Shown in pieces: positions 24,501 to 33,830 of a stretch of DNA of 64,000 bases. Under the pieces are notes generated by a model. It did not search any database. It worked only from the letters and a program-made list of their open reading frames with translations, and was not told the origin of the DNA. The stretch spans positions 1,240,001-1,304,000 of the forward strand of contig CP012811.1 of NCBI GenBank assembly GCA_001936135.1. The letters run 5' to 3'. Position numbers and translations under genes: made by a program. The number at the start of each line of letters is the position of its first letter. The stretch's first letter is position 1. Source of the stretch: Saccharomycopsis fibuligera x Saccharomycopsis cf. fibuligera. Lineage: Eukaryota > Ascomycota > Saccharomycetes > Ascoideales > Saccharomycopsidaceae.

Positions 24501-25250
24501 TTTTGCTTCAATGCATGCCGTTACGGGCAGGCTTATCTTGTTTGCTGCATATACAACAGAGTCCTCAAAGGGTGGTGAAAAAAATGCGCGTGTGTATACA
24601 AATTAAAGGATGAAATTTTTCCTTTAAAAAAAATTGTTAGAGTATTTGCTTGAATCTTAAATGAATAAGAAAAACTTTATCTCTTTTAAAACAGACAGAA
24701 AACGGCGAACCCCGAAAGAGTCTACTGGAGAATACAAAAGAGGTCAACATTCACTTGAAGAGGCTTATTTTAGTTTGTAAGTCCGAAATTTTTTTTCTTC
24801 CTCTCTAATTTCTTAATTGAAGATTAATTTTTTACTGCAGTGCGTTTTTTATTTCATGGTTTCATTAGAAATGGCCAGTTAGTCGTTATTTTCTTTCAGA
24901 TTTGATGCTATACTTTCACATGCTCGAAATCCTCATTGGCAATACCATAGTCATATTATGAAGCAACACTGACGCGAAAGTTTTCTCTTTTGTTGTGCTT
25001 CTCCACGTAAGCAAATGATAGCTACCAATAGCAATCCAAACCAATTAGGCATTATGGGTGAGCGCAGACTTGCTACCGCTAATAAATCAAAGAAAAGTTT
25101 TTCCTGTTTTGTATACTCAATTTGGCCACACATAAACAAATTTTTGTATATTAACCCTTATGCATAAAGTAAACAAAACTTCACCTTTTTTTTGTTTTTT
25201 AAGAAAACACCGCAACTAGTCAGGAAAGTATCATATGTTAAGATGAAGAT

Positions 25251-25348
25251 TTTATTTTATTTCATTTTATTTCATTTTATTTCATTTTATTTCATTTTAT
25301 TTAATTTTATTTAATTTTATTTAATTTTATTTAATTTAATTCATTTAT
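25251..25348. repeat. 10-bp AT-rich tandem array (TTCATTTTAT units)
   Basis: Four exact copies of TTCATTTTAT (25261-25300) are followed by three of the variant TTAATTTTAT (25301-25330) and degenerating ends. The stepwise change from the C variant to the A variant suggests expansion by slippage. The AT-only asymmetric strand could act as a DNA-unwinding element; that is inference. Confidence 0.9.
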
Positions 25349-26120
25349 TTTTTTTTGATTATGATCACAGATTCTTTTGTTGACTTCATTGACTTTGTTG
25401 TTGGTCATTATTTCACTTATTGTTTATGACTTCTTTATGCCTACCCTAGCTATGAAATGAATGTGCTTTCCTGACAGCAAATGGTACATCTCCAGCCACG
25501 TATAAACACAATAGAACTGGATACCGTCGAAATACCAAGTAAATTACCCAGAATTGTGCCCACTAATTGCACGAAACGTACCTGAAGTCTTGTGAAGCAT
25601 CCTAGGTTAGCCACTAATAGCTAAACAATAGCATTTGAATCCAACCAGCTAAGCGAGCCCTAGGGCACTTCTCTCTCCTAGTCTTGAGGGGAGCTTTGTG
25701 TATCCCATGACCGGTTCCAACAAAAGAGTTCTGATTCATCGGGGCTTTTTGAGCATGCAAGGGAAAAACAAAACGCAAGACCCAAAACACCAGCGAAGGT
25801 ACCGTCGGATCAACTTCTATAGAACCGCCACCTAGTATAGTATCGTACATACTCTGACACTCTGACTTCACAATCTGTTGCAGCTCCTCATATTATCATT
25901 AGCAGCTACTCTTTTGTGCCGCTCTGTCAGCTACATGACCAAATACAGGGCTCTTGAAGATGCTTCTGTTACTCTTAACACTTACCATATTACCGTTTCT
26001 TTGAGCGTTTCATATGACTTTTTTTCTAGCCCCATGGGCATGATAACGATGATCATGCATCTCGCTCAGAATGCGCCCATCTAACGGATCATGATTACGA
26101 AGCAGGTATTAACGTCCGCT

Positions 26121-26129
26121 ATATATATT
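26121..26129 (+). promoter_or_regulatory. Candidate TATA element of the serine-rich PP1-docking gene
   Basis: TATATATAT about 170 bp upstream of the ATG at 26299, on the correct side and within the usual yeast distance. Alternating TA runs are common in this DNA, so the call is weak. Confidence 0.35.
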
Positions 26130-26298
26130 CACACTTTCTAACGTAAGGCTTAATGAACTTTTTGTTTTATTTTCTTGATCTATACCGACTACTACTTTAT
26201 TGAAACAAAACCCTTTGTGTTTAAGCTTCGCTCATTACAACATTTACTTAAGCATAGATCAGTCATAACAATTACAATACACTCTTTTATTTACTATC

Positions 26299-27525
26299 AT
26301 GTCTTCGTCTAAGGAAAAAAGCTCTAGTTCCAGTGCATCCAACAATCACAAACGTGTATCTTTTAATCAGCAAACCACAATCCGTGAATTTAGTAAAGAT
26401 ATGCCTGCCTCTATTGTTAACCAAACGGTAACTTCTACCAGAAATATCAAACATCCACCAAAAAGGTCAACACTTCGTCATAGATCTGTCCCTCAGGTAA
26501 CCTTCAATCAGCAATATGGTCCACAATTTGCAAGTCAACTGTACTATTCTAACATCGCATTTCAGCCAGTCCATCCATTCTCTATGTTTAATTTTCCACA
26601 GCAACAGAATATGCAATGGAATATACAACAAGGGTTTTCCCAAAACCAGCCAATACAATACCAACGCACCGGCGGTAACAGCAGCTCATATTCTTGCCCA
26701 TTACCTTACAGCTTCAATCCTTACTATAATCCATATAACTACTACAATTATTTAAATACATTCTCCCAATACCCAATGCAACCACATAATACAAACCAAT
26801 TTAACATTCAATCCGAGAACCCAAAGCAAATGAAAACCAATAATCCATTTATCGAAGACGTTTTTATGACTCCCCAGGACAAGTATGAATTTTTAGGAAC
26901 AGATAAAGGCGGAAAATCTAACACGCAACAAAATGAAGAAGAAGATAATGACAATACCTCTGAGGATTCTGACGAGGAGCATCCCGAAATTGCGTGGATG
27001 GATGAATCAAGCCTTGAAAGAGTAAAAAAGGTGATGAAAGGTGGTTCCAGTGATTTTGACATGCATATTGGCAAAGAAATCATTGTAGCAAGTGATGAAA
27101 GCAAGAGCAGTGAAGTTTCTTCGGTAAATGGGGATGCTAACAAGAGAAAAGAGAAAATATCGCCAGTGACTTCTCCTTTATCACCATCAGGACTCCTCAA
27201 TCAGGACCAAGAACTTACCGCTGCGTCATACATTTCTTTATCTTCTTCTTCTGCTTCCTCATCCTCATCCTCTTCTTCTTCTTCTTCTTCTTCTTCTTCT
27301 TCTTCTTCTTTTACTGCCCCTGCTCCGTCTGTGGGCCCGGGGTCTTTGGATAGCAGCGATAGCAGCAGCAGCGAAGAATACTTTGATGCCTCTGTTCCAA
27401 GAGCATTTTATAATGCTGAGTCAACCTCAAGTGATGGGACCAGATTCAAAGAATTATTTGATTACGGGGTAGCGCTAACAAGTCTCAATAAAGATGAACC
27501 AACTAGAAAGAGAAGGAAATTATAG
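26299..27525 (+). CDS. Low-complexity 408-aa protein with a KRVSF protein-phosphatase-1 docking motif
   Basis: The frame begins at an ATG (MSSSKEKSSSSS) and is uninterrupted. Residues 18-22 read KRVSF, a textbook RVxF motif for the catalytic subunit of PP1 (Glc7), followed by NQQTTIREF. Residues about 70-180 are rich in Asn, Gln, Tyr, Pro and Phe. Residues about 205-260 are acidic, with an ordered-looking IAWMDESSLERVKKVMKGG block. Residues about 313-338 are a serine run encoded mainly by TCT/TCC repeats, and the last residues (RKRRKL) resemble a nuclear localisation signal. I do not recognise an ortholog. A PP1 regulatory or targeting subunit is the best guess, inferred only from the motif. 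The long upstream gap suggests complex regulation. Confidence 0.8.
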   Translation: MSSSKEKSSSSSASNNHKRVSFNQQTTIREFSKDMPASIVNQTVTSTRNIKHPPKRSTLRHRSVPQVTFNQQYGPQFASQLYYSNIAFQPVHPFSMFNFPQQQNMQWNIQQGFSQNQPIQYQRTGGNSSSYSCPLPYSFNPYYNPYNYYNYLNTFSQYPMQPHNTNQFNIQSENPKQMKTNNPFIEDVFMTPQDKYEFLGTDKGGKSNTQQNEEEDNDNTSEDSDEEHPEIAWMDESSLERVKKVMKGGSSDFDMHIGKEIIVASDESKSSEVSSVNGDANKRKEKISPVTSPLSPSGLLNQDQELTAASYISLSSSSASSSSSSSSSSSSSSSSSSFTAPAPSVGPGSLDSSDSSSSEEYFDASVPRAFYNAESTSSDGTRFKELFDYGVALTSLNKDEPTRKRRKL

Positions 27526-28390
27526 TGGCTTTTTAGTTCTTGCTTTTTTTGTTTTTTGTTGTTTTTTGTTGTTTTTTGTTGTTTTTTATTTTCAAATTTT
27601 CTTTCAACTAATTTATTGCATTTCTTTAGACCATATTAACCCTTAATACTTAATGTCAACTTTCAATTTTTACTCTTTTGAACTAATCCCTGTTCCTCGT
27701 TTAATCTAGATTCGTGTTGCTATTTCCATGTTGTGATTTTAATGTTTGTTTTCTTTATGCTAGTGCGCTTTTTCCCTATAATAATTTCTCCCTTTTTTAC
27801 AGTTTAGTGCAATAGTTACAATTTTTTTGTCTTTTTTTACTTTTAATCTTAGTACAGCACAAAGGTATTCAAAAAAGTATGCGTTCGTTTCTTAGAATTT
27901 AACGTCAACGTTAACACAATAAAACCAACTTCTATTCACTCTTTAAAATTAAAAACGCAAGTTGACTTGTAACTGTAATAGTGACAACAAGATGGCTACT
28001 ACTCATACATGAGGGGAAGCCATGAGCAATCATTATAAGTAAATATGCAATATGTCTCATACCAAACATTGTGTTATATGGAATGTGCTTATTGTAGAAT
28101 CAAATAAAAGATGATAGAAAAATATTAAGTAAATAATATCACGTATTAGTACGTCGATCTGTAGATCTAGAACTCAATGTTCGTCAGTTATTATTTTTAT
28201 CAATAGATCTCTTGGCTTATAATTTATTCCGCCCATCGCTATATAGACAAGTTAAAAGGAACACGACGCCAACCTTCATACAAGATTTTTGACAACAAAC
28301 TCCGGGCGGCGCTCATCTAGACGATTGTGAATAGAGACTGATCAGGAATGCAAACACAATTAAGGAAAATGTTATAAGTAAAGTCAAAAA
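27526..28390. other. Intergenic between the serine-rich gene and tRNA-Ser
   Basis: It starts with three exact copies of GTTTTTTGTT and one variant (27551-27590), a T-rich array just after the stop codon that probably belongs to the 3' untranslated region. The rest is AT-rich with no gene seen. Confidence 0.7.
27551..27590 (+). repeat. 10-bp T-rich tandem repeat in a 3' flank
   Basis: Three tandem GTTTTTTGTT units and one GTTTTTTATT lie directly downstream of the stop codon at 27523-27525. Confidence 0.9.
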
Positions 28391-28472
28391 GGCAACGTGT
28401 CCGAGCGGTTAAGGAGAAAGATTAGAAATCTTTTGGGCTTTGCCCGCGCAGGTTCGAGTCCTGCCGTTGTCG
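28391..28472 (+). tRNA. tRNA-Ser(AGA), copy 1
   Basis: An 82-nt gene with a 7-bp acceptor stem (GGCAACG with CGTTGTC, one G-U pair) and discriminator G. The anticodon loop TTAGAAA sits in an AAAGA/TCTTT stem, giving anticodon AGA (read as IGA, decoding UCU and UCC). The long variable arm is typical of class II serine tRNA, and the B box is GGTTCGAGTCC. It closely resembles S. cerevisiae tRNA-Ser(AGA) as I remember it. There is no intron. A T-rich stretch follows and can terminate RNA polymerase III. CCA is not encoded. Confidence 0.97.
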
Positions 28473-28856
28473 ATTATTTTTTATCTTTTTTGATAACTAC
28501 CCCACCAAGAGTCTTCGTAAAATGATAGGGTAAATTTGTAAAATTTTTTACCCGCAGTATACCTGGACTTTATGTTGCGCTTGAATGACAGGCCGCTCTC
28601 AGCGCTTACAGCTCATCGCCGATTGTATATGCTTATAGAGAGCAGCGTCATGCGGCAACATACAGAGTTTGCCATCCTGTAAAATTCTTTTCCAGTTGTT
28701 GCTAATAAATATTTGTTTCTGCCACACAATAATATTCTTCTAATTGTTCTGCTTTTAATTTGACATTGCTTGTTGGAAATAGTCTTTTTTTAGCAGTTTC
28801 ACTATACTACAAAGCTTCACATTTAAACACTCTACTACTTACCCTTGACAGCTATC
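28473..28856. other. Short intergenic before the secreted repeat protein
   Basis: It contains the polymerase III terminator T runs directly after the tRNA and, presumably, the promoter of the gene at 28857. No other element was recognised. Confidence 0.6.
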
Positions 28857-29507
28857 ATGCTTGGCATTAATATTTTTGTACGTCTTTTTCTTTGCAGTAC
28901 CTTGACAGCTGCTTATTTGGTACCACATAATTTCAATCCAGAAATTGATGATTCAATTAAAGATTTGAGTGATGACCAATTAAAAAATTTAATTGATGAT
29001 ACGTTTGAGCTCATCAAGGAACACAATGCTCAACACCAGCAACAGGAAGAGCAGCACCCCGTTGCTAATTCAGAAACTGGAAGCCATAAAAAATTGAGCG
29101 ATTATCATTATAAATTTGGATCAGAAGTCCAAAAAGATACTTTCAATGTTGTCAATGATATTGACGATGGTATCAATGTTAACCCTGAGGTTGGAAATAT
29201 TTTGATTGTGATTCCAGATGAGAAAAGTAGTGATTTTGATGTGTTCTATAGAAACAGTAATAGCGATAATAGCAATCAACAAGGTAGCAACAACAGACCT
29301 TCAGGGGGAAACAATAATAGCAGTGGTACAAGTGATAATGTTCAAAGGGATACGTTTCACTTGGAGAACGATTTCGAGGATGAACAAGCAAGATTGGAGG
29401 AGTTTAATAAGTTGAAGAATGAAGACGTCAATGTTGAAAATGATACTTTTCAGCTCAAAAATGATTTGGATGACAAGAAGAGTCACAAAGATCATGAAAG
29501 TTTATAA
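28857..29507 (+). CDS. Small secreted acidic protein with repeated DTF motifs
   Basis: 216 aa from the ATG at 28857; the frame is also open four codons further upstream but has no ATG there. Residues 1-19 form a signal peptide (hydrophobic, ending STLTAA). The mature part is acidic and disordered, with a Ser/Asn/Gly linker around 132-160. The striking feature is a repeated motif: DDTFELIKEHN (about 48-58), VQKDTFNVVNDIDD (91-104), VQRDTFHLENDFED (162-175) and VENDTFQLKNDLDD (193-206). The last three fit V-x-x-DTF-x-[VL]-x-ND-[ILF]-[DE]-D. There are no Lys-Arg pairs, so it is not an obvious Kex2-processed pheromone precursor. There are no cysteines in the mature part and no C-terminal hydrophobic GPI signal. 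I do not recognise a family. Confidence 0.75.
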   Translation: MLGINIFVRLFLCSTLTAAYLVPHNFNPEIDDSIKDLSDDQLKNLIDDTFELIKEHNAQHQQQEEQHPVANSETGSHKKLSDYHYKFGSEVQKDTFNVVNDIDDGINVNPEVGNILIVIPDEKSSDFDVFYRNSNSDNSNQQGSNNRPSGGNNNSSGTSDNVQRDTFHLENDFEDEQARLEEFNKLKNEDVNVENDTFQLKNDLDDKKSHKDHESL

Positions 29508-29617
29508 ATTTTTACGCCTTCGAAAGCTCTGATTAGTGGTAATCAGTTTCTTCTTTTTCATTTGATTTTCTGTTTTCTCAATTATTTGTCCTATTGATTT
29601 TTATTGGGGTGGGCTAT

Positions 29618-29664
<47 letters not shown>

Positions 29665-30058
29665 TTTTTTTTTTTTTTTTGTTCTTTCTATATCAGCTGG
29701 CACTTACTTTGGGTAATTTTGCGTATTCATTTTTTTCTATCTACTTATTCTTTCATTACTTATATGTTTTCATACTAGCTTCTATATATATCTGGCGCTT
29801 GGTTCTTGGTTCTTATGGTGCAATAAATTAACAATTTTCACAATACTTTAAAAGGGCGTTGGCCCAGTAGGAGGTCATCACAGCTCATCGCATTCCACGT
29901 TCCGGGGCACATGTGCTGCTGTCATCCCTCGGCCCCCCCATGTGTGGTGTGGCTGCTAACAGCGTTTGACAAGCAAAAAGGCCCTCCAGCAAACCTTCTT
30001 TTCTCACAGAAAGCGTTTATAAAAAATAAGCATTTTTTGTTTATTACTATCACCCTCA
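29508..30058. other. Intergenic with TTTA microsatellite
   Basis: A TTTA tetranucleotide run (about 29615-29666) passes into a poly-T tract. Just before the next gene, TATAAAAAA at 30018-30026 lies only about 40 bp from the ATG at 30059. No gene was seen. Confidence 0.7.
29615..29666. repeat. (TTTA)n microsatellite
   Basis: About thirteen tandem TTTA units followed directly by a poly-T tract, in the 3' flank of the secreted repeat-protein gene. Confidence 0.95.
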
Positions 30059-31222
30059 ATGTTATATCAAGAAAAAACAAATAAAAGCCAGAGACAGTCC
30101 TTTAAGATACTTAGTCCGCGGAATTTGACTACTTGTTTCTTACTTGGTGGCATTCTAGCTTTATTTTTCTTTTCCATTTCAGCTGATATGTTCAGTCACT
30201 TTTTGAAGAAACTTCGAGGAGAAACAACTACTAGCACTAACACCGGCATGAGTACCTTTAGCAACAATGCCAATTTATATGCTAAACATGGCCATCCTTT
30301 AAGTGTCAGAGTGTACACTCATAACGTTCGTTACGACAACAATGCATTATGGGAAGGTGAACGCCCATGGTCTGAGCGTAAATATTATGTTGCTTCCAGT
30401 ATAAAATTTAATGGGCAAAGCTCAAATATTGTTGTTACATTGCAAGAGGTCCTTAATAACCAACTCAATGACTTGCAAGATTTGCTTGGCAATGAATGGA
30501 CTCATTATGGTGTGGGTAGAGAAGATGGTAAGACCAAAGGAGAGTTTAGCCCAATCTTTTGGAAGAAGACTGATTGGGAACTATTAGAAGCAAAGACTTT
30601 TTGGTTGAGTGAAACCCCTGAGCAACCTTCGAAAGGATGGGATGCTCAATTAGAAAGAGTAGTTACGTGGGTTCATTTGCAACATCATGAAACCAAACAA
30701 AAGATAAACGTTTTTAGTACTCATTTTGATCATCAAGGCGTGGTGGCAAGACGAGAATCTACGAAATTAATTATTTCCAAGACCAAAAGTATCAATGATG
30801 ACCCAAGTTTTTTTGGAGGTGATTTTAATACTGAGCCAAGTGACGAACCATACCAGATTGCAAGTGAGCATTTGCTTGATGCTAGTAAGCAAGTTACTGA
30901 ACCTGCTCAAAAATATGGCCATTATGGCGACTATACTTATACCGGTTTTGACGGAGGTATCAAGGAAAGAGCCAAAGTCATTGATTATTTGTGGGTAGAA
31001 AAGCCAGATGTGCAAAAGGCGAAGAACTATTTCTTGAAGGTTGAAACTTTTGGTATTTTGCACTCTCAATATAATGATGTTTATAGTAGTGATCACCGGC
31101 CACTTGTCACTGATGCGAAAATTTTTTCTACAAAGGATGGAGAACCTCTAGCTAGTGACAAAGACTATGTATTTTTATTCAAACCAAAGGAAGAAGAGAA
31201 GAACAAGGTTCTTTCTATTTAG
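30059..31222 (+). CDS. Membrane-anchored endonuclease/exonuclease/phosphatase (EEP) family hydrolase
   Basis: A 387-aa protein with a basic cytoplasmic N-terminus, one signal-anchor helix at about 24-42, and a DNase I-like EEP domain from residue 82 to about 356. Metal-binding and catalytic positions of the fold are all visible: Asn89 in THNVRY, Glu130 in TLQEV, His222 in STHFDHQG, Asp255 and Asn257 in GGDFNTEP, Asp309 in IDYLWV, and Asp345-His346 in SSDHRPL. The topology (type II, catalytic domain in the secretory lumen or outside) is inferred from the single helix. EEP proteins act on nucleic acids, phosphoinositides or sphingomyelin. The closest flavour here is the small bacterial/fungal EEP group of unassigned substrate, so I name no reaction. 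The predicted active site is complete, so an active enzyme is likely. Confidence 0.9.
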   Translation: MLYQEKTNKSQRQSFKILSPRNLTTCFLLGGILALFFFSISADMFSHFLKKLRGETTTSTNTGMSTFSNNANLYAKHGHPLSVRVYTHNVRYDNNALWEGERPWSERKYYVASSIKFNGQSSNIVVTLQEVLNNQLNDLQDLLGNEWTHYGVGREDGKTKGEFSPIFWKKTDWELLEAKTFWLSETPEQPSKGWDAQLERVVTWVHLQHHETKQKINVFSTHFDHQGVVARRESTKLIISKTKSINDDPSFFGGDFNTEPSDEPYQIASEHLLDASKQVTEPAQKYGHYGDYTYTGFDGGIKERAKVIDYLWVEKPDVQKAKNYFLKVETFGILHSQYNDVYSSDHRPLVTDAKIFSTKDGEPLASDKDYVFLFKPKEEEKNKVLSI

Positions 31223-31609
31223 TCATGCGTGCGATTGAACTGATTTATAAACGTTTAACTTTCCTCGCCTTCTGTACTTTCAATTGGTGAATAGTTTTGT
31301 TTGACAAAAGTCTAGAAATATCAAAAAATATACGTTACGTCTTTTGCTTCATGGTGTCAAGGAATGTGTTTTGTAGAAGTGGTGAATCTTCGTAAGTCGA
31401 TTAGAGAGTCAATTAGAGGGTTGAGCAGAAAACTTAATACATGCATTTATATGCCCAAGCAAGCGCAAAAACGCAACTATCACAGATTTTGAGCGGGCAA
31501 GAGCGAAAGGCAAAAAAAAGTAAAAATTTTTTTTTTTTATTTTTTTTTATCTTTTTTATTTTTTTTTTTTTATTTTTTTTTTTTTATTTTTTATTTTTTC
31601 CGCTTTTTT

Positions 31610-31640
<31 letters not shown>

Positions 31641-32276
31641 GGCAATACTGAGAAGACCATCAATCAAGACCACGTTCTAACCATCACGACTGTTGGAAGA
31701 GATATTTTGCTTGTAATAAAAGCAGAATAGATTTAGTTCATTAGCCTGACAAGATTCCTCGATAGCCAGCTATTTTTTTTCACTCGAACTTTTGAAATTG
31801 CCCTCATAATCTCTATCGACAACATTTACAAAAAAAAAAAAAAAAAAAAAAAGTAAAACAAATTTATTTACTTTTTTATTTTACTTTTTTCCTTGGAACA
31901 GCATCAAAGCTAGTACTGTGCAAGGTCAGTTATGGCAACAGAGTATAGATACAGATCAGAAACATTATAAATCAAAATCGAGTCTTTGGATTCTCACAAA
32001 TTTAGTGACAACTGTTTGAAAATAAACATCGAAACCACCATCTCTACAGAAAGAAGCGGCGGCGCTAGTACCAACACCAACACCAAAAGTAAAAGGCCTT
32101 CCACAAAAAAGCGCTCGCGGTAAAACCAAGAGAACTAAGAAGAAACAAAACTTAACAACTTGGTGAATATATACAAAACATAGAATAGTTCATTAAAGTC
32201 TACCATTAGAGCCTTTGACGAATACGTTGATAACTTGAAGCTGAAGTACAAAGAGACATACGACGATCAAGTGAAG
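31223..32276. other. Upstream region of the C2H2 factor
   Basis: It contains a poly-T/TTTA-rich tract (31527-31640), a poly-A run (31831-31852), and a 12-codon upstream frame ATG...TAA at 31932-31970 that would lie in a long leader. From 32184 the reading frame of the downstream gene is already open without an ATG, and residues such as FDEYVDNLKLKYKETYDDQ look coding. A short 5' exon may therefore exist upstream. Confidence 0.5.
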
Positions 32277-33830
32277 ATGATTTATCAACTTCAAAAGCAG
32301 CTAGGAGCCAGCGACAACAACGGCAATAACAACAGTCCTGACCGTTCATTTTTCAACGCTGCTAGCAATAACAACAACAATAATATCATGAATCAGAAGT
32401 ATGCTGCCAACAGCAATAACAACAATAATAATACCAACAATAACAATAGCAATATGTTGGGCCCTTCGCAGTTCAGATTTGGGTCATTGTCAAATGGTGG
32501 TAATGACTCGTTGATGAACCCTAGTTTTGCAGCTAATATTCCGTATACCAACAACAGACATATAGCTCCTTCAGGTTACATGAATCCTGCCACTGGATTC
32601 AATGATAGATCGAGACCCACCAATATTTCTGACATTGTCGCTCCACCGTTAGTACCTCTGACTATGCAAAATTCTCAACACCGTGATATCCACAGTGGTC
32701 ATAACAGCAATAATATCAATAGTAATAGCTTGCCAAAACCTTTAGATGCCTCTAAGTCTGGCAGTCCATATTTGCATGAAAGTCCAAATGGAAACAGTGT
32801 GGACAATAATATAATTAAGCTCAATAGCCATATATATCATAATCAACCTCCTACCCCACTTCTGTTGCCTAGATACTCCCCACAGCCACTTGGACAAAAT
32901 AATGTTAGATTGCAAAATCAGCAGCTGCAAATACAACCACAACAGCACCAACAGCTGCAGATACAGCCACAACAGCACCAACAGCAGCAGTACCAACACC
33001 ATCAACATCAACATCAACAACAGCATCAGCAGCAGCAGCAACAGCAACAACAACAACAGCAACAACAGCAACAGCAACAGCAACAACAACAGCAACAGCA
33101 ACAAGACCAATCTATCCAACAACAGCAACATGTCCAGCAACAACAACATCAGCACTTGCTTAGTTCGAGCAATACCCCTATAGGCACGCCAATAATTGGT
33201 GCTAACGGTAATGGTGTTTATAGTGCTGCACCATCGCAGATTACACAGACTGCCTCGATAGGAAACGCCAACACAATCGCCAGTGAACATACTCCGAATG
33301 GTAATATTAATGAAGTTAGTAACCTGAACTATATTAACAATGCTGGCAACAATACTGCTAGCGACAGCGGTGGCAATGTTGATGGGAATTCAGCTGTTAA
33401 TACGAGCACTGACGGAACTGATGAAAACAAAGGAACTGGAAAACGGGGCCGTGGCAGAAGAAGAAACAGTGGACGCGTTGATAAGACTGAAAAAAAGAAG
33501 CGTTTTAAATGTGACAAGTGCGACAAAGAATTTGTCTTGAAAAGTTCATTGAAAAACCATGACAATACAATTCATGCAAATATTAGAATGTTTCAATGCG
33601 AATATTGTCCTAAAGCGTGTACCACTAAACAGCTTTTGACCAATCATATAAACGGTAATCATTTGAATAAAAAACCATTTGTGTGCAGCTTTTGCCAAAA
33701 AGGGTTTGTTTCAAAACAAAATATGGAAGCCCATAGGGATAGAATACACTTGATGAAAAGACCATTCAAATGTGAACAGTGCCAGAAGGATTTTTTCAGT
33801 AAATACGATTTTGCCAAGCACAAGTGTTGA
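32277..33830 (+). CDS. C2H2 zinc-finger transcription factor with polyQ tract
   Basis: 517 aa from the first in-frame ATG at 32277; the true N-terminus may be longer (frame open from 32184). A short helical N-terminus is followed by Asn-rich sequence. Next comes an 11-residue direct repeat around LQIQPQQHQ and a glutamine run encoded by mixed CAA/CAG (about 33025-33110). A basic patch (KRGRGRRRNSGR) leads into four C-terminal fingers. Fingers 1-3 are C-x2-C-x12-H-x4-H (CDKCDKEF, CEYCPKAC, CSFCQKGF). Finger 4 starts CEQCQKDF and ends HKC directly before the stop, so its last ligand can only be a cysteine (C2HC). It should bind DNA and act in the nucleus. Fungi have many such factors and I cannot name the ortholog. 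Confidence 0.88.
   Translation: MIYQLQKQLGASDNNGNNNSPDRSFFNAASNNNNNNIMNQKYAANSNNNNNNTNNNNSNMLGPSQFRFGSLSNGGNDSLMNPSFAANIPYTNNRHIAPSGYMNPATGFNDRSRPTNISDIVAPPLVPLTMQNSQHRDIHSGHNSNNINSNSLPKPLDASKSGSPYLHESPNGNSVDNNIIKLNSHIYHNQPPTPLLLPRYSPQPLGQNNVRLQNQQLQIQPQQHQQLQIQPQQHQQQQYQHHQHQHQQQHQQQQQQQQQQQQQQQQQQQQQQQQQQDQSIQQQQHVQQQQHQHLLSSSNTPIGTPIIGANGNGVYSAAPSQITQTASIGNANTIASEHTPNGNINEVSNLNYINNAGNNTASDSGGNVDGNSAVNTSTDGTDENKGTGKRGRGRRRNSGRVDKTEKKKRFKCDKCDKEFVLKSSLKNHDNTIHANIRMFQCEYCPKACTTKQLLTNHINGNHLNKKPFVCSFCQKGFVSKQNMEAHRDRIHLMKRPFKCEQCQKDFFSKYDFAKHKC
33025..33110 (+). repeat. Coding polyglutamine tract in the C2H2 factor
   Basis: Glutamine run written with alternating CAA and CAG codons, preceded by a duplicated 10-11-residue unit (QLQIQPQQHQ). 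Mixed codons make it less slippage-prone than the tract at 62860-63065. Confidence 0.95.

Larger units (their letters stand above)
21581..26298. other. 4.7 kb divergent intergenic region between MIH1 and the serine-rich gene
   Basis: It should contain both divergent promoters. No ATG-initiated frame looks protein-like. Structure seen: three copies of a GGCTATA-type 10-bp unit at about 22308-22338, an inverted repeat GGTGATCT/AGATCACC near 22912-22951, and a longer tandem array at 25251-25348 listed separately. A TATATATAT box lies at 26121-26129, 170 bp before the next ATG. Nothing else was recognised. Confidence 0.6.

Noticed and set aside
32742-33290. 182-aa polyleucine frame on the minus strand
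   Set aside because: Shadow of the polyQ tract of the C2H2 factor; composition is explained entirely by the repeat.
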